DNA of 64,000 bases from Lithodes maja. Its lineage: Eukaryota > Arthropoda > Malacostraca > Decapoda > Lithodidae. The stretch lies in the NCBI GenBank assembly GCA_037953745.1, contig JBAKBP010007919.1, positions 1 through 64,000 of the forward strand. Direction: 5' to 3'. Below, one piece after another: positions 20,320 through 31,333 of the stretch; position 1 is the stretch's first letter, and every line of letters starts with the position of its first letter. Below the pieces are notes generated by a model. It was not told the DNA's origin. It saw only the letters and a list, made by a program, of their open reading frames with translations, and did not search any database. The position numbers were made by a program, and so were the translations under genes.

Positions 20320-23300
20320 CGATTGATTAAGGTGAGTTCTTCAAGACTGGAATATCGGAGTTCATGCAAGTACATATAAATAACACACTAGAGGATATGT
20401 ATAATATCGAAAGATAATTTGTAATACAGCTTTGTTCACTTACTCACTAGTTACACATGTATGAATCATAAACACTAAACATGGAAAAATCATAAGTGGC
20501 ACAACTCTATTTTCATTTCTTCCAACACGATCGCGGATCTAGATGGAGATCAGGTATATTCAATTCAAATTGTCTAAATAATATTCTTCTTGAGAATCAT
20601 ACGCACTATTCTCTTCTCGAAAGTTTATAATAAAGTTACTAAATTCAGGTTTTATTTATATTCACGATATCTCTTGATTTAACTTCTTATTCATGGATAA
20701 TAATGGACGATGTGATACACGTTCCTATATTTCTTGGCACAGAATATGGAAGCTTAAGCATTGATGAACTTTTTCAGTTTGAGTTAAAGTTTGTGGATTC
20801 TGAAATATTATGGCACTGACTGAGATTATTTTCAGAGTTCTTGAAGGTGTGTGAAAATCTTCTTATTTTGTATAAATTCACTAGTTTCTTAATATCAGTA
20901 TTCAAGACGTATGTATTGGTGAATACGTAACTTATTAATATTATGATATTCACTGGATACTGTAACACTTAGATTCTGTAACTCAAAGCTCAAGCTTGTT
21001 GGACTCTGTTTATTTTTCACTTGGCGGAAATATGACAGAGTTGATGAATGCGTAAAATCCGTCTTAATTTGGTATATTGATTATTTATTGAGTTAGAACG
21101 TCTTACTAAAGAGGGTTATTTATATGACGTCTTAATGTTAATCTTTCTCTATAGATTAACCTCGTAGAACACTGTTACAACTTTTCACGTATTTCGAGGT
21201 ATTAAGAACTCTGTTTATTTCGGTCACTTTGAACTCTAACTTTTATTGTATCTCGTCGCTGATACTGAATTTCGGTAATTTCTATATTATTTCTTTTCTT
21301 GGTGGAGAGATGCACTTAGTTGAGGATTTCTTCTGATGCTCCGTGGGCCGTCCAGGTTGGCCGGTCGTGTGAAGAAGTTACAGTTGGGTTAATGGGCTTG
21401 GGGTCTTAAATATGGTTCCGTAACTAGTAATGAAACAGTTGGTCACCATATCGGACTAATGCAAGTATTCTAGGCATGTAGCTTCAAACAAGTACTTGAC
21501 TATCTTAACCTTTATATTAACCGTTGATTAAGTTCTGTTCAGGTACTCTTGGAATAAGGTTTTAAATATTGTGTCTCAGGTCTTGCCGGATTAACACAAT
21601 ATCAGACTAACTCAAGAAGAGTTTAGGTATGGCTCTTCTTGACTGTCTCTAACCGTTTTAAGAGGCTCAAGGAACTCGGGGCGGTGTTAACCTTTTATTT
21701 ACAAATCCTGGTGGGGCGCCACAGACAATTTGCGCCTAGGATTTATATATGCAGAGTGCCCGTGAGGTGTCTCGCTAAACCCTTATAACACAAAAGATCT
21801 TTCTACCTTAGATCTCTGTGAGTAATCTTAGTATAATTTCCAAATAGAAAAATGTTGAAAGGTAGGGGTGCCTTGGGTCTTTCAACGTTTTAACTATACT
21901 AACTGAAATATAACCTAATAAATATAACTATATTAATTCCTGGGGTGCCAGAAATAATAAGGTTACGCATATATAGGTTACTGTTGCACTATTAAAGATA
22001 TTAAAATATAAGTGGACGGGGACATACCAATTTATGATTTTAATAGTTATGATACAAAACTATTAAAGGTCTCTATGTTAAGTGATTGGGTTGCCACAAA
22101 TAACAAAGATCCTAGAATAAGGTTTATATATTCACAGACAGTATAATGACTTCGGGTTGCCGTTATCAATAACTATTTTTGAACAGGGTAAAATTAATAT
22201 TTCTCCAGAGCGGAGTGCTGATCTCAAGAAAGCTTATTTCTACTTAATTTTTCTTCAACTTCCTTGGTCTAATGTGCACCAATACTGGAAGGTACTCATT
22301 CTCTGTCGAAGGATAGTAAGGACTTGTGAGTGCACGATTTATAAGGACCAGATGTCCTTCTTGTCCTAGGTTAGGTGAATCTTACTTATAGTATAACAAT
22401 ACTATCCTTGAAGAGTCATTCAAAAGAAGATAATGGGCAGATGGAAGATAAATCAAAGTTTTACTTGTCTGTCTAAGTCATCGACAGAACTCAAAGGGGA
22501 GGACTATAATAGAACTTTAACACAGAGATTTGAGGGGGATTTCTAGGTGATCTCTGAGCATGAGATTTCAAAGGGGGGACGGGTTTTAGGCCTTGGTGTT
22601 GCCCTTCCTTGTGAAGATATTATTTATTTCTATATGAGTTGTGCACTACTAATGTTGGAAAAAGACATAGAAGAAGGTCTGTTACTTCTGTAGTATTTGC
22701 TAACTATTATTTTAAGGGTTGGATATGGAGAATATACATTTTACATAAAATTACTAGCTTGGTGGCAAGAGGTTTAAGTTGGTATTCTTGGGGGTCATGG
22801 TAGGGTCGCGGGGGTCCTAACTTCGCGCGCTTGCTTTCCCTACGGAGTTTTGAACAAGGATTGTTGCCTTCCTAGTAATGTTTAGAGTATCTAGCAACGT
22901 TAGGTTTACTTTAGTAGAGTGAACCTGGATAGTTTCTAGCTGAAAATTATACATCAAACATCTTTATCCTAATTTATTAGACTCGCAATCTTGGAGACTG
23001 AATTAGCAATAGTGCGGGTCTGCTAGGTCACGTGTGTCTCTCCTTCCGTGGTTAGGGAGAGTTGTTGATTTGCAGACAATGCTCTATAGCGATTATTAAG
23101 GTGCGTCATAATCTCTAATTATGTTAGAGTTAGTTAGTACAGGTAAGACTGAGATCAGACCAGATGGCTGGAGTAAAGTAGGAGAGAAGAGTAATTGGAC
23201 AGAGGAAGAGCAAGCGGAGAAGTGAGAAGTACAGTAGAAGACTGAAAGTTCTCAGGCTCAACCAAGTTGCTTCATTGTCTCTAACCCTTTCACGCATTTA

Positions 23301-24226
23301 TGACGCAGAGGTTGCCAGATTAGCAATAAGAAGTAGAGTTCTCTCACTCTTATAATTACCTCTCCAAAATTAGTTTTCTGCCCACAGCTAACTCAAAGAC
23401 AACTGCAGATCGAGGTTGAAGTAACTAAACTAAAGGTTTCTAAATACCCCTGATGGTAACAAAGGCTTTAAAGTATCCCCAATAGGCTCAAAATCGCGTC
23501 ATATGCGTGAAAGGGTTAATATACAAAACAATTTCCTAGTGTTATTGAAGGTTGTCGCTAGCGACCTGCTAGGTTCGCAATTCTGATGGTCAGTTCCCCT
23601 TAATTGGGAAACAAAAAGGCAAAGTTCGTTAGCTCAGACCGAGAAGAAAGTATGTGTGGTCTGTTTGAACTTAAAGATAGAGAACTAGTTTTTAGAGAAG
23701 GCATGTACATAGGTGTTTATTATTTCTTTAAAAGATAGAAAGCATCTTTGTGAGATGGTTTGGTAGAACTCTCGTAATTTGACGAGATCCTTTGACATTG
23801 CTTATTTCTGTTCACTATCTGCTTACCTAGTGAATTTGTCTTGCGACATGTTACCTTAATATTAATCACACTCTTTATCTAATGTTGTTTTTTTAATGTT
23901 TATTTGTTTACTTAAAAATAACAATACATGTATATACATAGGTTGTAAATTTATGATGTTTTTAGAAGGGTTGAGAGAATATGATTCTCTTGGTCAGGGC
24001 TGGTGAACCCCTCAGGCAAATTCCTTTTCCTGGAGTGATGGGGCAAGCCTGCCTCTACAGTCGCGAGTCGGCCGCTTCTCAGGTTCGCCTCCTTGGTGGT
24101 TGACCTTGACATTTTTTGTTTTGGGCGGGGTCATATTGTTTACTTCTGGTGTTCTCTTGACGTCTTTCCCTTCTTCTCTTTTCTTTGTTTTTCTTTTCTG
24201 TATTTTAGTTATCACCCTTCCATACG
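20320..24226 (-). repeat. LTR-like unit, copy C, with ORF tail
   Basis: This is the reverse complement of 34280-37818. It includes the GGCAMCCC motif array (as GGGTTGCC or GGGGTGCC at about 22148, 22091, 21946 and 21869) and, at 24012-24226, the last part of the unknown ORF seen complete at 33178-34527. The body of that ORF is missing here: sequence jumps from GGTGATAACT to AAAATACAG. It lacks the MITE that copies B and D carry, so it stands for the empty site. No intact gene is seen. Confidence 0.75.
24012..24215 (-). pseudogene. Tail of unknown repeat ORF (copy C)
   Basis: The 67-residue frame matches the C-terminal part of the 449-residue ORF at 33178-34527 (shared KTKKREEGKDVKRT and EVNNMTPPKTK). 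The upstream coding part is deleted. Confidence 0.7.
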
Positions 24227-24347
24227 ATTATGACGCTTCTTTCAGACATTCTGAGGATATGGCTAGGTACATTTATATTAGCCACATTCAAATTGATTAC
24301 TTTATTATGCATATAAACAAAAAGTCTCAGAACAGTTATCAAACTCA
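24227..24347 (-). repeat. Left arm of the inverted repeat flanking the foldback
   Basis: This matches the reverse complement of 30984-31123, including AATGTACCTAGCCATATCCT on the minus strand. Confidence 0.8.
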
Positions 24348-24418
24348 ATAAGTCTGAATCGGATTGAGTTTGGACCCTGTGGAAGAGCAGGTTTGACATG
24401 GTTTGATATTCGACACCC
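24348..24418. mobile_element. Left half of a foldback element split by piggyBac
   Basis: It starts TAAGTCTGAATCGGATTGAG and runs to CGACACCC just before TTAA. The other half is 30924-30983. An uninterrupted relative is at 2272-3050. Confidence 0.75.
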
Positions 24419-24719
24419 TTAACCTCTCCGCGGCGCACAGGGGGTTTTCTACAGGGTAAGACTGTGCGCACGTATGATGATTTGGGGACCTATTGCAAAT
24501 TTCGATAAAAAGTACCTCATCGTGTAGGGAATGTTTGCGGGCATCGGCCCATATATATTTGACCCCCCAAAAAATGTCTGGGGGGGGGGTGGGGGAACGG
24601 TCCGTAGTTGAAAAATGTGGAGCGAATGGCACCGCGCGGCTAGATTGTCATCGAGCGGCGAGATTTCCCTGCCGAATATTTACGCGCGCAGGGGATAGAA
24701 GGAGAGGGAGGAGGGGGTG

Positions 24720-25275
24720 GGTTACGGCGTATTATCACGTATATGTCCATTTTTGAGCCCTTTTAGGCTATGTAGAGTATGTATACGTGTGTAGGCCACC
24801 CATATAACAATGAATATGCCTCATAGTGACCAAAAATTGCAATATATAAGGGAATTATAAGAGAATTTGTAGGCGGGAATGAAGATGTGTTGGAGGTTTG
24901 GCGGCAATTTATGAGCTGAGAGTGTGGTTTACGCCATACATATCACGTATATCTTGTATGTAGAGCACTGTCATGCTATAATACAGACTTGTACGTATGT
25001 ATACGTGCCATATATCAAAATATATACCGCATATTGACCAATTTATGCGATATTTACGCACATTATCAAAGAGTTTCTATGCGTTGAACCAAGGTGTGAG
25101 TGAGCTGTGCTGGGAATGAAAGGGGGAGAGGGTGTGTTACGCCATACATATCACGTAAATCTTGTATTTAGAGCACTGTCATGCTATAATAAAGACGTGT
25201 ACGTATGTAGGCGTCCCATATAATAAGGAATATACCGCATATAGCCCAATTGATGCGATATTTACGCAAATTGTG
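24720..25275. repeat. Three diverged copies of a roughly 210-bp subterminal repeat
   Basis: The segments beginning near 24721, 24930 and 25138 share TTACGCCATACATATCACGT, the GAGCACTGTCATGCTATAAT block (second and third copies) and ATACCGCATATTGACCAAT-like sequence. They lie in the left subterminal region of the piggyBac element. Confidence 0.65.
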
Positions 25276-26290
25276 AATGTGTTTCTAGCACACGGAAGCC
25301 TGAAAGGGTGGGTTGGGGGTGGGTGTGTGGGAGGGAGGGAGGGAGGCATGCAGGGGTGCAGGGAGGGAGGCATGCAGGGGTGCAGGGAGGGAGTGAGTGA
25401 GTCGTCAAGAGAAGGAAGGCAGGCAGATCTCTAGATAGATAACCAGCTGTGTGACAAGTGTGAAGGCGCTCGAGGCGTATGGATGCTTGGGATTTTGAAC
25501 CTTGTCTTCCAGGTGTCTGGTGTTTGTTGCCACCAAGAGTTTTACAATAACATGAGTCAGGAATGGAGAGAGAGAGAGAGATAGATAGAAACTGAGACAT
25601 GCGTATGTCGTACGTATAAATGGACTTCAGAATTGCATTTTTATGCAAGCAGACATTGCATTTTAGACACATGTGAAGTACCACAGAAACATGTAGGCCA
25701 TTGACTGTCAATAAAGTACTATATTATAGACCACCAGCGACGGTGGTCAGTAAACACGTGCAGATTGCCTTTTGCGATAAAGGGCTAAATATAGAATGGT
25801 GTCTCCTTACACTTGCGAAAGGGTAGATTGCCACCAGAGAAACGTTTACTTATTTATTTCCAAGTAATATGCAATCTAAATGTACATTCGAGACCTACTG
25901 CAATTATTTGTATGACAGTCATGACTATGTATAATCCAATATACGCGCGTAGGCGAGACATAAGAAAGCTGGTTGAGCAACTTACGACACCCACACAGTT
26001 ATTATTCTTTTTTATTTACAATATTATACAATACAAATGTATTTGTGAAGAGTATTTTATCCATTATTGTATTTATACAAATTTTGTTCCCAGACAGAGC
26101 TGCTGTGGCTGGTGTAGCTAGGGCATAAAGGGAGCGGCAAGGGTCACCGCTTGACCGTGTGAAAATGAGTGGAGTCGCACTGAGAGGGGCAATTTTGCTG
26201 AATGTTTTGGCAATTTTGGACAGAATAAAGTTATATAATTACTAATTCTTGACAGAGACAAACTTTCATAAACCTTGGCATGATATAATT
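25276..26290. other. piggyBac element, non-coding interior
   Basis: It holds GGGAGGGAGGCATGCAGGGGTGCA-type tandem units at about 25331-25400 and a short (GA)n/(GATA)n run at 25567-25590. I see no gene. Confidence 0.5.
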
Positions 26291-26331
26291 GATAATCCCA
26301 TCAATTTACAAACGTAAATTGGTGGGATAAT
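26291..26331. repeat. Hairpin with roughly 18-bp arms
   Basis: ATAATCCCATCAATTTAC pairs with GTAAATTGGTGGGATAAT around a four-base AAAC loop, with one G-T-type mismatch. Confidence 0.8.
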
Positions 26332-26394
26332 TCATTTTTTTTTGTATATTGTCATTTCGATTGTAGACACGAAGTTTTGAGTGATATTTGGTAT

Positions 26395-26640
26395 GAGCTC
26401 CTGTGGCATGGTTGGTAAGGTCGCGGACTGGAAAACTCAAAGTGTGCTAGGGTTGTGGGATCGAATCCAGGAGGGGGTTATGGGGAAGGTTTTATATTGT
26501 CTAGAACATTTTTGATAACAAATTTTTTTTTACAAGATCATGCCATTGTATTCAATAAATATGAAATATTCATAGAATATATCATATTGTAAGAATACAA
26601 TGACATGACCTTGTGTTTTTTTTTTTGTATTATTGTTTTA
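26395..26640 (+). mobile_element. tRNA-derived SINE-like sequence
   Basis: A tRNA-like head is seen: TGGCATGGTTGGTAAGG resembles box A and GGGATCGAATCC resembles box B. A tail with an inverted pair around CATGCCATTGTATTC and GAATACAATGACATG follows. A true tRNA gene is unlikely, because the acceptor stem does not close. Confidence 0.5.
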
Positions 26641-26937
26641 TTTTATTATCTTAGTAGGTTTGACAGGATTTGTTGAAACATATTTATTTTTGTACAATTC
26701 ATTTGAGGTAAGAAAATAATTATATACACATGACTTTGACTAATAACAAACATATATATTGATATAATAAAAAAATAAGGCATATAACATGTAAATATTT
26801 GAAACTTATAAACTAAATAATGAAACATACAATTATATAATGTAAAAGCTATATCACAGGGACATCTTTGGAACTTATACATTATATAATATATATGTTA
26901 CATTATGAGGTAGCGTGATCAATTAGGTCAGGTCAGG

Positions 26938-27093
26938 TAAGGTAGGGCGCGAGTCCAGGACAGGGCTGAGCAGGGGGCGAGTCCAGGGCAGGGCTGAGCA
27001 GGGGGCGAGTCCAGGGCAGGGCAGGGCAGGGCAGGGCACTGCAGGGCAGGGCAGGGCAGGGCAGGGCAGTGCAGGGCAGGGCGGGGCAGGGCG
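26938..27093. repeat. GGGCA pentamer-type repeat
   Basis: Units of GGGCA dominate, with two longer repeats containing GGGCGAGTCCAGG. It lies directly downstream of the piggyBac transposase stop codon. Confidence 0.85.
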
Positions 27094-27097
27094 ACAC

Positions 27098-30067
27098 TCA
27101 AACATTTTTGAAGGTGTGGTAGTCCCTGAAGCACTCGCCCATGCAGAGTGGAACTTTGCACTCTGCGCACATTGAGGTGACTCTTTTTGGGACATGGGGT
27201 TTCCTGACACTGGAGCTGCAGACGATGCACTGCACCTGCCTGTGACGAGTGCCAATCACCTCGGTGTTGATCAGGTAGTGTCTTTGGACACCCACCTGCA
27301 CTCGGTCAGGAACGTGATCCCCACGCCATGCCGTACGTCTGTGAGTGGTGGTGCCATACTTCTCCAGGAGTTGGTATGAGACGTTGTACACGAACTCCCG
27401 GAATTTCAGCTTCTGGTTTGGGGACATATCCTTCTTCACCAACCACAAGTTGTAGGCGTTGAGCATCGTGATATCAACTAGGTGGAGGAAGAGCTTGTGA
27501 TACCACTTCACAGTCTTCCTCAGACACTCAACGCCTGACAGCTGACAGTCAGACTTGTCCACCAGGCGCATGTTCTTAGTGTAGTCCACTACCATGTCGG
27601 GCTTGTAGATGGTCTTCCTGGTTCTGTAGTGGATTTTGCCAGAATCCACCTGGGCACCTGTGTGGACGGTGGAAAGCAGGTGGACGTCTCGCTTGTCCTT
27701 CCACTTCAGGGCGATCACTTTCCCACACTTTTCGAGCTGCTTGTATTTCTGCCCCTTTCGTCGCCTTCTTCGAACATGCCTCTCGCGGTGTTCCTGGGCC
27801 AGGTCGTCTTCTGAAGGTGTGTCACTGGAGGAGGCATCTGTGAGAGGAATGACATCACCTGTGAATTTTGGCATAAACTTTCTTGTCTTTCTGACAGTTC
27901 CACATGACCCCGTTTGGTTGTCATGAAGAAACTGGCAGAGAGCAGGAGAAGTATACCAGTTGTCAGTGTAGATGATGTGGCCTTTGCCCAGGTAAGGTGC
28001 CAACATTTTCCTGACGATGGCACCTGACATGCCCATGGGGTCATTGGCAGCGGCTTTCGGGATGTCAATGTCAGTGCCTGTGTACACGATCATGTCAAGC
28101 ACTATTCCAGTTTCGCAGTCACACAAAACGAAGAGCTTGATTCCGAACCTATGCCTTTTCAAGGGGATATACTGTTTGAACACAAGACGTCCTTTGAAGA
28201 GCACGAGCGACTCGTCAATCACCAAATTGAGGAAGGGGTAAAAGTATTTCCTAAACCTCTCCAACAACATGGTGAACACAGTCCGAACTTTCCATATCCT
28301 GTCAATCCTGTTAGGATTTTCGTTGTCTGCAAAGTGCATAAATCTTAGCAGCAACAAAAATCTGTCACGAGTCATGAACTTATTGAAAGTTGGGGTGGCG
28401 ATGAGAGGGTCGTGCTTCCAGTAGTGTTGCAACACATGCTTCTTGATCAGAGGCATGAGGAACAACAAGGCAAAGAACGTCATAAATTCTTCAACAGTCG
28501 TATCCACCCAGCCTCGTATTCTCGCTTTTGGAGAAAGGACGTCCAATCGGCCAAACACCCACCTGTAGTAGGCGTTTGTTTGGGCAACGATGAACGTCAT
28601 TACCTCAAAATCGAAGAAAGCGAGGAAGAAGTCGCTTTCGTTCGCGTGCTCGTCACAGGGCCAGTCGTCAGTTGTACCTGACGTCCCAGGATTAAACTGG
28701 GGCACGTCAGGTACAAAATTGACCCCGTCAGACCAATCGAACGTAGGCAAGCCAGGGATCGGAATGTCGTCTGCGTCTGCTTCATCGTCTGAAATATCGC
28801 TTCCATGGTCGCGATACAGCACTTGATCATCATCACCCTCCTCTTCACTGGACAGACGATGACCTTCCTCGTTTTCGTCGCCGACGTCTGACTCACTCCC
28901 ACTGTCCACTCCCAAATCCCCCCACCCTTGGTCCCGTGCTTGGTCTTCGTCGTCAAAACCTTGGCTGCCAATGTCCTGTAAATCACCATCAAACAGCAGG
29001 GCGCCATATTTGGATGGTGTCAGAGTTTTCCGGGTAATTTTTCCACGCGAGGGTGTCTTATGGACAGGGACAGCAGAGGTGGCGGTAGGGGCGGCGGCAG
29101 AGGCGGCGGCAGAGGCGGCGGCAGAGGCGGCGGCAGGGGCAGCAGTGGTGCGTGGCCTTGATGGCAAGATGATGGTGGTGCCTGTCGCCCTTCTCTCTGT
29201 TCCTTGGGCAGGGGCGGCAGGGGCGGCAGGGGCAGCAGGGGCAACAGGGGCAACAGGGGCAGCAGGGGCAACAGGGGCAGCAGGGCCACCAGGGAAAGCA
29301 GGGCCAGCAGTCGCTTTCCCTCTCCCTTTCCCCTTCCCCTTCCCCTTCCCCTTCCCTGTTCCTTGGGCAGGGGCGGCAGGGGCAGCAGGGGCGGCAGGGG
29401 CAGCAGGGGCGGCAGCGGCAGCCGGGCCAGGGGCGGCGGCTGGTGGTGGTGGTGGTGGTGGTAGGGGCACTGTGGCTGGCGTACAGGATCTTTTCCCTAC
29501 GCCCGTGCCTTTAATTTTTCCTGCCCCCGCAGGTTTTGCAGCCCTAGGGCGGCCTCCTGCGTCGCTGGCAGGGGCAGCAGGGGCGGCAGCGGCAGTCGGG
29601 CCAGGGGCGGCGGCGGCAGCCGGGCCAGGGGCGGCGGCTGGTGGTGGTGGTGGTGGTGGTAGGGGCACTGTGGCTGGCGTACGGGATCTTTTCCCTACGC
29701 CCGTGCCTTTAATTTTTCCTGCCCCCGCAGGTTCTGCAGCCCTAGGGCGGCCTCCTGCGTCGCTGGTACCGGTGGCAGGGGTGGCAGGGGTGGCAGTGGT
29801 GGTAGTGGTGGTGGTAGTGGTTGTTGCAGTGGCCTGGGTCGTGGTGGCAGTGTCACGAAAGACCAATGACCTCTGTGCCATTGCCCTGCTTGCACGTGTT
29901 TTCCGTGCTTTGGGTGCTGGTGTTTCGTCCTCCGAGCTGTAGGGCGTGTCGTACTGGTAGCTAGGGTCTTTGGCAGCCACCCTCTGCCTTCCACGGCGGC
30001 TAACACCACCAGAAGGAGGGCTGGTTGTGTCATCAGGGAGCGAGCGTGAGGGACGTGTGGGCTCCAT
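27098..30067 (-). CDS. piggyBac-type transposase (DDE, PGBD family), intact ORF
   Basis: An uninterrupted 989-codon frame with its own ATG at 30067. Residues 1 to about 350 are low-complexity (Ala/Pro/Gly/Lys-rich), with a roughly 63-residue unit repeated twice (shared GKIKGTGVGKRS). An acidic stretch follows. The transposase domain starts near 480. Its catalytic residues are visible: the first Asp in LVIDESLVLFKG (about 617), the second in YTDNWYTS (about 701) and a third in MRLVDKSD (about 836), matching the piggyBac D-D-D pattern. The C-terminus (about 949-985) is a Cys-rich zinc-binding finger beginning CIVCSSS and ending GECFRDYH, as in piggyBac proteins that bind the transposon ends. 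The enzyme would cut at TTAA and reinsert. The N-terminal extension makes it longer than most (about 600 residues). A later start, for example near the acidic region, is possible. No intron is needed. It looks young, perhaps active. Confidence 0.93.
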   Translation of the reverse strand: MEPTRPSRSLPDDTTSPPSGGVSRRGRQRVAAKDPSYQYDTPYSSEDETPAPKARKTRASRAMAQRSLVFRDTATTTQATATTTTTTTTTTATPATPATGTSDAGGRPRAAEPAGAGKIKGTGVGKRSRTPATVPLPPPPPPPAAAPGPAAAAAPGPTAAAAPAAPASDAGGRPRAAKPAGAGKIKGTGVGKRSCTPATVPLPPPPPPPAAAPGPAAAAAPAAPAAPAAPAAPAQGTGKGKGKGKGKGRGKATAGPAFPGGPAAPVAPAAPVAPVAPAAPAAPAAPAQGTERRATGTTIILPSRPRTTAAPAAASAAASAAASAAAPTATSAVPVHKTPSRGKITRKTLTPSKYGALLFDGDLQDIGSQGFDDEDQARDQGWGDLGVDSGSESDVGDENEEGHRLSSEEEGDDDQVLYRDHGSDISDDEADADDIPIPGLPTFDWSDGVNFVPDVPQFNPGTSGTTDDWPCDEHANESDFFLAFFDFEVMTFIVAQTNAYYRWVFGRLDVLSPKARIRGWVDTTVEEFMTFFALLFLMPLIKKHVLQHYWKHDPLIATPTFNKFMTRDRFLLLLRFMHFADNENPNRIDRIWKVRTVFTMLLERFRKYFYPFLNLVIDESLVLFKGRLVFKQYIPLKRHRFGIKLFVLCDCETGIVLDMIVYTGTDIDIPKAAANDPMGMSGAIVRKMLAPYLGKGHIIYTDNWYTSPALCQFLHDNQTGSCGTVRKTRKFMPKFTGDVIPLTDASSSDTPSEDDLAQEHRERHVRRRRRKGQKYKQLEKCGKVIALKWKDKRDVHLLSTVHTGAQVDSGKIHYRTRKTIYKPDMVVDYTKNMRLVDKSDCQLSGVECLRKTVKWYHKLFLHLVDITMLNAYNLWLVKKDMSPNQKLKFREFVYNVSYQLLEKYGTTTHRRTAWRGDHVPDRVQVGVQRHYLINTEVIGTRHRQVQCIVCSSSVRKPHVPKRVTSMCAECKVPLCMGECFRDYHTFKNV

Positions 30068-30893
30068 GACTAGTGCTTGGTTACTGGCGCGGTGGTGCTT
30101 GCACGAGTGCGGGGAGAGCGTTTGGCGGGGTGGTATCGAGAGTTGACACGTAGTACTATACCCACACCAATTTTCAGCCGCCTGACTATTAACGCGCGGT
30201 TTTGGTACGCGTTCAAAAGCGTTACTCTGGAGAGTCTTCCCGCAGTCCGCCGGGGGAACTCTTAACCCGGGAGCTGCGGGAAGACTCTTAAGAGTTCCCC
30301 CGGCGGACTGCGGGAAGACTCTCTGGAGTAAGTAAAACTAAAAATCAACTTTTTACATCGAAAAAAAAATATTTTTTTTATTTTTATTTTTTTATTTTTT
30401 TATTTTTGTTTGGCCCCTGGGCCATGCAAAATCTCAGTCCTCTACCTCCCCTCCTTCCCCACTTTCCTCCTATTCCTCAGTTATCACCTATTTTCCCTAT
30501 TATTCCCTTATTCTGAGGTATATTTTCGTGCTAACATTAGCGAGTTGCAAGCAGGGTGTTGTCATCACTGATGGCCATCGAGTGCAAGAGAGAGAGAGAG
30601 AGTATCGATCGACTGTGTCGCAGTGGCCTTGGGGAAAATTGGCGGGAAGCTAGCTTGCCTCACCCATACATTATACAACTCGCGGGCTATATCTCCGATT
30701 TTGACCATCCAAACGCTGTTTTCACTCGTTTTATTGTTGTTTCAGGTTAATACCTTTATAATCAACCCATAATAGGCGCATATGGATAATTATTAATGCT
30801 ATTAATGGTACAATGAATATTTTAGTGACGAAAAACCTCAAATACGTCAGCACAGGGGGACGTTTTCATTTACCCCCGTGCGCACTTCAGAGG
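30068..30893. other. Right subterminal region of the piggyBac element
   Basis: It holds the transposase promoter region, a palindrome with a TTAA-bounded insert at 30222-30331, an A/T-rich tract (30360-30410) and a (GA)n run at 30589-30602. Its pyrimidine-rich segment CCTCCTTCCCCACTTTCC and CAGTTATCACCTATTTTCCC resembles the interior of family 1 TTAA MITEs. Confidence 0.55.
30222..30331. repeat. 40-bp-arm palindrome interrupted by TTAA-22bp-TTAA
   Basis: The arms 30222-30261 and 30292-30331 pair (GTCTTCCCGCAGTCCGCC and GGCGGACTGCGGGAAGAC). At the centre, TTAA (30262-30265), 22 bp and TTAA (30288-30291) lie between them. The same 22 bp with both TTAA sites recurs inverted at 30894-30923. Confidence 0.85.
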
Positions 30894-30923
30894 TTAAGAG
30901 TCTTCCCGCAGCTCCCGGGTTAA

Positions 30924-30983
30924 GGGTGAAATATGACACCTTTTCCAGTCTATAGGAGATAGTGGTGGTGAAGGAAAACGTGG
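30924..30983. mobile_element. Right half of the foldback element split by piggyBac
   Basis: It begins GGGTGAAATATGACACC after TTAA and matches one arm of the palindrome at 2366-2429. Confidence 0.75.
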
Positions 30984-31330
30984 TATTATTGAGTTTGATA
31001 ACTGTTCTGAAACTTTTTGTTTATATCCATAATAAAGTAATCAATTTGGATGTGGTTAATATAAATGTACCTAGCCATATCCTCAGAATGTCTGAAAGAA
31101 GTGCCATAATCGTATGGAAAGGTGATAACCTATACTAGACTTTGTATACATATACTTAAGCAATTATATTATATGCATACTCATCACAATTTTGTACAAA
31201 TTCAAGTAGATCAAAATAATCCCAAAATAAGGACCCAAATAATAATCTTAACATACTGTATAAACATATTTTGTTAAGAAATGTCGGAACATAGCCGCAG
31301 CCGTGGTGCTGCTACATTCGTGTTTAATCA
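30984..31330 (+). repeat. Right arm of inverted repeat, then repeat F flank (empty RTE site)
   Basis: 30984-31123 is the inverse of 24227-24347. From 31124 the sequence matches 38487-38550 and then 39335-39475. ATACTCATCA at 31177-31186 occurs once, where 38541-39335 carries an RTE insertion. Confidence 0.75.
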
Positions 31331-31333
31331 GTA

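Larger units (their letters stand above)
24419..30897 (-). mobile_element. piggyBac-type DNA transposon (about 6.5 kb)
   Basis: TTAA target copies are at 24419-24422 and 30894-30897. The left end reads TTAACCTCTCCGCGGCGCAC followed by AGGGGGT. The right end, read inward, is TTAACCTCTGAAGTGCGCAC followed by GGGGGT, so the ends share CCTCT and GCGCACxGGGGGT. One intact transposase gene lies inside on the minus strand. The left 2.5 kb is non-coding with diverged internal repeats. The insertion splits a foldback element whose halves rejoin cleanly at TTAA. An extra 26 bp (22 bp plus TTAA) lies between the right end and the foldback. Confidence 0.85.

Noticed and set aside
28971..29942. 323-residue plus-strand Ala/Gly-rich ORF
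   Set aside because: It is the antisense shadow of the low-complexity N-terminus of the piggyBac transposase.
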